Assembly: GCF_000003605.2 (NCBI RefSeq)
Contig: NW_003158054.1
Span: 1-12,739, forward strand
DNA from: Saccoglossus kowalevskii
Taxonomy: Eukaryota; Hemichordata; Enteropneusta; Harrimaniidae
Length of the DNA: 12,739 bases
Direction of reading: 5' to 3'
Position numbers and translations under genes: made by a program. Below the pieces are notes generated by a model, which was given only the letters and a program-made list of their open reading frames with translations, did no database searches and had not been told where the DNA came from. Below are positions 9,324 to 12,739 of the stretch, in pieces. How positions within the stretch are numbered: position 1 is the first letter of the stretch; every line of letters begins with the position of its first letter.

Positions 9324-9443
9324 ATGCACGCTGAGTATAAATATTTCTCACATATTTCTATTAGTGCACACTGAGTAGAAATAATTTTCACATATTCTTA
9401 TTAGTGCACACTGAGTAGAAATAATTCTCACAAATGCCTATCA
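9324..9443 (+). repeat. Displaced three-monomer trio resembling 1856-1975
   Basis: The three monomers are ATGCACGCTG/GAGTATAAAT with TTTCTATTA, AAATAATTTTCAC with CTTATTA, and AAATAATTCTCACAAATGCC with TATCA. They match the ordered trio at 1856-1975 between PU1 and PU2, with about half a dozen base differences in 120 bp. The trio occurs nowhere else in the window. It lies between two late blocks of the over-long HOR 5, where a punctuation unit would be expected. Confidence 0.82.
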
Positions 9444-9803
9444 GTGCACACTGATTAGAAATATTTCTCACATATTCCTATTAGTGCACACTGACTAGAA
9501 ATATTTCTCACATATTCCTGTTAGTGCACACTGAGTAGAAATATTGCTCACATTTTCTCATAAGTGCACACTGAGTATAAATATTTCTCACATATACCTA
9601 TCAGTGCACACTGAGTAGACATATTTCTCACATATTCCTATTAGTGCACACTGAGTATAAATATTTCTCACATATTCCTGTTAGTGCACACTGACTAGAA
9701 ATATTTCTCACATATTCCTGTTAGTGCACACTGAGTAGAAATATTTCTCACATATTCCTATTAGTGCACACTGACTAGAAATATTTCTCACATATTCCTG
9801 TTA

Positions 9804-10444
9804 GTGCACACTGAGTAGAAATATTGCTCACATTTTTCCCATAAGTGCACACTGATTAGAAATATTTCTCACATATTCCTATTAATGCACACTGACTAGA
9901 AATATTTCTCACATATTCCTATTAGTGCACACTGACTAGAAATATTTCTCACATATTCCTATTAGTGCACACTGACTAGAAATATTTCTCACATATTCCT
10001 GTTAGTGCACACTGAGTAGAAACATTTCTCACATATTCCTATTAGTGCACACTGACTAGAAATATTTCTCACATATTCCTATTAGTGCACACTGACTAGA
10101 AATATTTCTCACATATTCCTGTTAGTGCACACTGAGTAGAAACATTTCTCACATATTCCTATTAGTGCACACTGACTAGAAATATTTCTCACATATTCCT
10201 ATTAGTGCACACTGACTAGAAATATTTCTCACATATTCCTATTAGTGCACACTGATTAGAAATATTTCTCACATATTCCTATTAGTGCACACTGACTAGA
10301 AATATTTCTCACATATTCCTGTTAGTGCACACTAAGTACAAATATTTCTCACAAATTCCTATCAGTGCACACTGAGTAGAAATATTTCTCACATATTCCT
10401 GTTAGAGCACACTGAGTAGAAATATTTCTCACAAATTCCTATCA
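9804..10444 (+). repeat. 641-bp late block, copy B (near-identical to 3391-4031)
   Basis: This block has the same length and variant order as 3391-4031, from the 41-bp TTTTTCCC monomer to the constant edge before PU6. Visible differences are few. One is GATTAG in place of GAGTAG in the second monomer (near 9855). Its start is 1080 bp (27 monomers) after the other 41-bp monomer at 8724 of the same HOR. Confidence 0.88.
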
Positions 10445-10581
10445 GTGCACACTGAGTAGGAATATATGTTTGTGCACAGTATTAAACACTTCTGCATGCA
10501 TTCATGCTCAAGTGGAGTCACTCGATCGATAAGTATATACATACCAAGCTGAGTAAAAATATTTCTCACTTATTCCTACTA
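10445..10581 (+). repeat. Punctuation unit copy 6 (137 bp)
   Basis: By eye this unit is identical to copies 3, 4 and 5. It has the constant upstream monomers (CCTGTTA tail, GAGCAC head, TATCA tail) and downstream monomers (CACTTATT, GAGTAGGAAT/ATTCGTATTA). Confidence 0.95.
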
Positions 10582-12266
10582 GTGCACACTGAGTAGAAAT
10601 ATTTCTCACTTATTCCTATTAGTGCACACTGAGTAGGAATATTTCTCACATATTCGTATTAGTGCACACTGACTAGAAATATTTCTCATATATTCCTGTT
10701 AGTACACACTGAGTAGAAATATTGCTCACATATTCCTATATGTGCACACTGAGTAGAAATATTTCTCACATTATCCTATCAGTACGCACTGAGTAGACAT
10801 ATTTCCCACATATTCCTATTAGTGCACACTGAGTATAAATATTTCTCACATATGTCTGTTAGTGCACACTGAGTACAAATATTTCTCACATATTCCTGTT
10901 AGTGCACCACTGAGTATAAAATATTTCTTCACATATTCCTATTAGTACACACTGACTAGAAATATTTCTCACATATTCCTGTTAGTGCACACTGACTAGA
11001 AATATTTCTCACATATTCCTATTAGTGCACACTGACTAGAAATATTTCTCACATATTCCTATTAGTGAACACTGAGTAGAAATATTTCTCACATATTTCT
11101 ATTAGTGCTGACTGAGTAGAAATATTTCTCACATATTCCTGTTAGTGCACACTAAGTAGAAATACTTCTCACATATTCCTATAAATGCACACTGAGTAGA
11201 AATATTTCTCACATATTCCTATTAGTGAACACTGAGTAGAAATATTTCTCACATATTTCTATCAGTGCACACTGAGTAGAAATATTTCTCACATATTTAT
11301 ATTAGTGCACACTGAGTATAAATATTTCTCACATATTTATATTAGTGCACACTGAGTATAAATATTTTTCACATATTCCTATTAATGCACACTGAATACA
11401 AATATTTCTCACATATTCCTATTAGTACACACTGACTAGAAATATTTCTCACATATTCCTGTTAGTGCACACTGAGTAGAAATATTTCTCACATATTCCT
11501 ATTAGTGCACACTGACTAGAAATATTTCTCACATATTCCTGTTAGTGCACACTGAGTAGAAATATTGCTCACATTTTTCCCATAAGTGCACACTGAGTAG
11601 AAATATTTCTCACATATTCCTATTAATGCACACTGACTAGAAATATTTCTCACATATTCCTATTAGTGCACACTGACTAGAAATATTTCTCACATATTCC
11701 TATTAGTGCACACTGACTAGAAATATTTCTCACATATTCCTGTTAGTGCACACTGAGTAGAAACATTTCTCACATATTCCTATTAGTGCACACTGACTAG
11801 AAATATTTCTCACATATTCCTATTAGTGCACACTGACTAGAAATATTTCTCACATATTCCTGTTAGTGCACACTGAGTAGAAACATTTCTCACATATTCC
11901 TATTAGTGCACACTGACTAGAAGGGATTTCTCACATATTCCTATTAGTGCACACTGACTAGAAATATTTCTCACATATTCCTGTTAGTGCACACTGAGTA
12001 GAAATATTGCTCACATTTTCTCATAAGTGCACACTGAGTATAAATATTTCTCACATATACCTATCAGTGCACACTGAGTAGACATATTTCTCACATATTC
12101 CTATTAGTGCACACTGGGTATAAATATTTCTCACATATTCCTGGTAGTGCACACTAAGTACAAATATTTCTCACAAATTCCTATCAGTGCACACTGAGTA
12201 GAAATATTTCTCACATATTCCTGTTAGAGCACACCGAGTAGAAATATTTCTCACAAATTCCTATCA
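10582..12266 (+). repeat. Monomer block of 42 units, PU6 to PU7
   Basis: The block has 42 monomers and five surplus bases: three in the monomer at 10902, one at 11545 and one at 11916 (AAGGGATTTC). A further irregular spot is at 10770-10787 (CACATTATCC, AGTACGCACTG). The order is the post-PU edge, GTCTG monomer (10822), GAGTACAAAT (10862), and then four monomers (10902-11064) where HOR 2 has two. It continues with the GTGAAC and GTGCTGACTGAG monomers, TTTATATTA types and GAATAC. From there it jumps to GTACAC/GACTAG (about 11425), omitting most of the rare-type run. The late block and two GAAAC sub-repeats follow. No gene is seen. This block has more private irregularities than the others. Confidence 0.92.
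10902..10944 (+). repeat. 43-bp irregular monomer with three single-base insertions
   Basis: The monomer reads GTGCACCACTGAG (extra C), TATAAAATATTTC (extra A) and TTCACATATT (extra T or C). No other monomer in the window carries more than one length change of this kind. It stands exactly where HOR 6 leaves the expected cassette order: a GAGTATAAAT monomer replaces GACTAG and is followed by a GTACAC/GACTAG monomer normally found in the late block. Confidence 0.88.
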
Positions 12267-12403
12267 GTGCACACTGAGTAGGAATATATGTTTGTGCACA
12301 GTATTAAACACTTCTGCATGCATTCATGCTCAAGTGGAGTCACTCGATCGATAAGTATATACATACCGAGCTGAGTAAAAATATTTCTCACTTATTCCTA
12401 CTA
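12267..12403 (+). repeat. Punctuation unit copy 7 (137 bp)
   Basis: This unit differs from copies 3-6 at one visible base (CATACCGAGCTGAG instead of CATACCAAGCTGAG). The preceding constant monomer also has a private change (GAGCACACCGAG). All perfect palindromes of the reference copy are retained. Confidence 0.95.
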
Positions 12404-12739
12404 GTGCACACTGAGTAGAAATATTTCTCACTTATTCCTATTAGTGCACACTGAGTAGGAATATTTCTCACATATTCGTATTAGTGCACACTGACTAGAA
12501 ATATTTCTCACATATTCCTGTTAGTACACACTGAGTAGAAATATTGCTCACATATTCCTATATGTGCACACTGAGTAGAAATATTTCTCACATATTCCTA
12601 TCAGTGCACACTGAGTAGACATATTTCCCACATATTCCAATTAGTGCACACTGAGTATAAATATTTCTCACATATTCCTGGTAGTGCACGACTAAGTACA
12701 AATATTTCTCACAAATTCCTATCAGTGCACACTGAGTGA
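12404..12739 (+). repeat. Last segment: 8 monomers and a partial, cut by the window end
   Basis: Monomers at 12404, 12444, 12484, 12524, 12564 and 12604 follow the post-PU order as in HOR 5, including the shared CCAATTA tail. The next should be the GTCTG cassette. Instead 12644 is GAGTATAAAT with a CCTGGTA tail and 12684 is AAGTACAAAT with CACAAATTCCTATCA (41 bp, GTGCACGACTAAG). Both are types that normally stand just before a PU. The final 15 bases end GAGTGA rather than GAGTAG. If the usual order continues, the next PU would begin about 65 bp beyond the window, giving a unit of roughly 540 bp. Confidence 0.88.

Larger units (their letters stand above)
7484..10444 (+). repeat. Monomer block of 74 units, PU5 to PU6 (likely double HOR)
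   Basis: The block has 74 monomers, with 41-bp units at 8724 and 9804 and a 39-bp unit at 9005. From the GTCTG cassette (7724) to the first 41-bp monomer (8724) is 1000 bp, collinear with 2391-3391 of HOR 2 and including the rare GAATAC, TATAAAGATTT, GATTATAAAT and GAGGAC monomers. After a first late block (8724 to about 9323) comes an out-of-place trio (9324-9443). Then part of a second late block ends in 9804-10444, a near-copy of 3391-4031. Two late blocks without a PU between them suggest two HORs merged. No gene is present in these 3 kb. Confidence 0.92.
1..12739 (+). repeat. 40-bp tandem satellite array with irregular higher-order structure
   Basis: The whole window is head-to-tail copies of a 40-bp monomer, all in one orientation. 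Numbered from GTGCAC, the consensus is GTGCACACTGAG (1-12), TAGAAATATTTCTC (13-26) and ACATATTCCTATTA (27-40), with 8 C, 5 G, 13 A and 14 T. Following GTGCAC starts gives 293 complete monomers. Thirteen are not 40 bp: those starting at 957, 3391, 4929, 6666, 8724, 9804, 11545, 11916 and 12684 (41 bp), 5410 and 9005 (39 bp), 1976 (38 bp) and 10902 (43 bp). Common variants are G12C (CTGACTAG), G15T (GAGTATAAAT), G15C (GAGTACAAAT), A37G (CCTGTTA), and a TATCA or TATAA tail. Because 40 is not divisible by 3 and the monomer holds TAG, TAA or TGA on both strands, each frame meets a stop within about three monomers, so no coding region is supported. Satellite identity is seen directly. A centromeric, pericentromeric or subtelomeric location cannot be decided here. 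Confidence 0.98.

Noticed and set aside
1-12739. Protein-coding ORFs in any frame
   Set aside because: TAG in GAGTAG and ATTAG, and TAA, TAG and TGA on the reverse strand, recur in every monomer. The 40-bp period rotates the frame, so open stretches stay short, and none has a start context or any non-repeat coding character.
1-12739. CRISPR array
   Set aside because: The period would suit one, but consecutive units are homologous across all 40 bp. There are no unique spacers between constant repeats and no cas-like gene.
1-12739. Assignment to a named satellite family or species
   Set aside because: I do not recognise the 40-bp consensus with confidence. A search of repeat libraries and genome assemblies with the monomer and the PU would decide it.
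1-12739. Alpha-satellite-like or telomeric repeat
   Set aside because: The unit is 40 bp, not about 171 bp, and no TTAGGG-type runs occur. The TTAG in CTATTAGTG is part of the monomer and is not a telomere motif.
12735-12739. True array boundary at the window end (GAGTGA instead of GAGTAG)
   Set aside because: Only the last two bases deviate from the monomer. That is too little to separate a boundary from a simple substitution, an indel or an edge error.

Overview
The whole window is one tandem satellite (minisatellite-type) array. I see no gene, no RNA gene and no transposon. The repeat unit is 40 bp and AT-rich (about 32% G+C in the consensus). In consensus numbering it reads GTGCACACTGAG (1-12), TAGAAATATTTCTC (13-26), ACATATTCCTATTA (27-40). 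Counting from the spacing of the GTGCAC motif gives 293 complete monomers plus a partial one at each edge. About 280 are exactly 40 bp and 13 are 38, 39, 41 or 43 bp. Every monomer is in the same orientation. An array of this kind points to a eukaryotic nuclear genome. The monomer consensus has no CpG, which fits many vertebrates, but I cannot name the organism or a known satellite family from sequence alone.

The array is punctuated seven times by a distinct 137-138 bp unit, the 'punctuation unit' (PU), starting at 1638, 2054, 4032, 5569, 7347, 10445 and 12267. Each PU resolves into four diverged or truncated monomers of 27, 40, 30 and 40 bp. Between PUs lie 7, 46, 35, 41, 74 and 42 monomers, so the array is a set of irregular higher-order repeats (HORs) of 416, 1978, 1537, 1778, 3098 and 1822 bp. 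An eighth segment is cut by the window end. The first 1637 bp is a PU-free flank.

Inside the HORs, diagnostic monomer variants form ordered cassettes. A constant edge precedes each PU, and another follows it. An early cassette carries a monomer with GTCTGTTA in its tail. A late block is dominated by a CTGACTAG variant and includes 41-bp monomers and a 120-bp three-monomer sub-repeat. HOR lengths differ because whole monomers were gained or lost between these landmarks, as expected from unequal exchange or conversion. Several junctions can be located: 4769-4849, 6026-6066, 9324-9443, 10902-10944 and 12604-12684.

The most unusual observation concerns PU evolution. Copy 1 is closest to the ordinary monomer. 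Copies 2-7 are almost identical to each other, and three of the six substitutions separating them from copy 1 each complete a perfect 8-bp palindrome (TGTGCACA, TGCATGCA, TCGATCGA). This makes the PU a candidate protein-binding or structure-forming element that was amplified with the array, but that function is inference.
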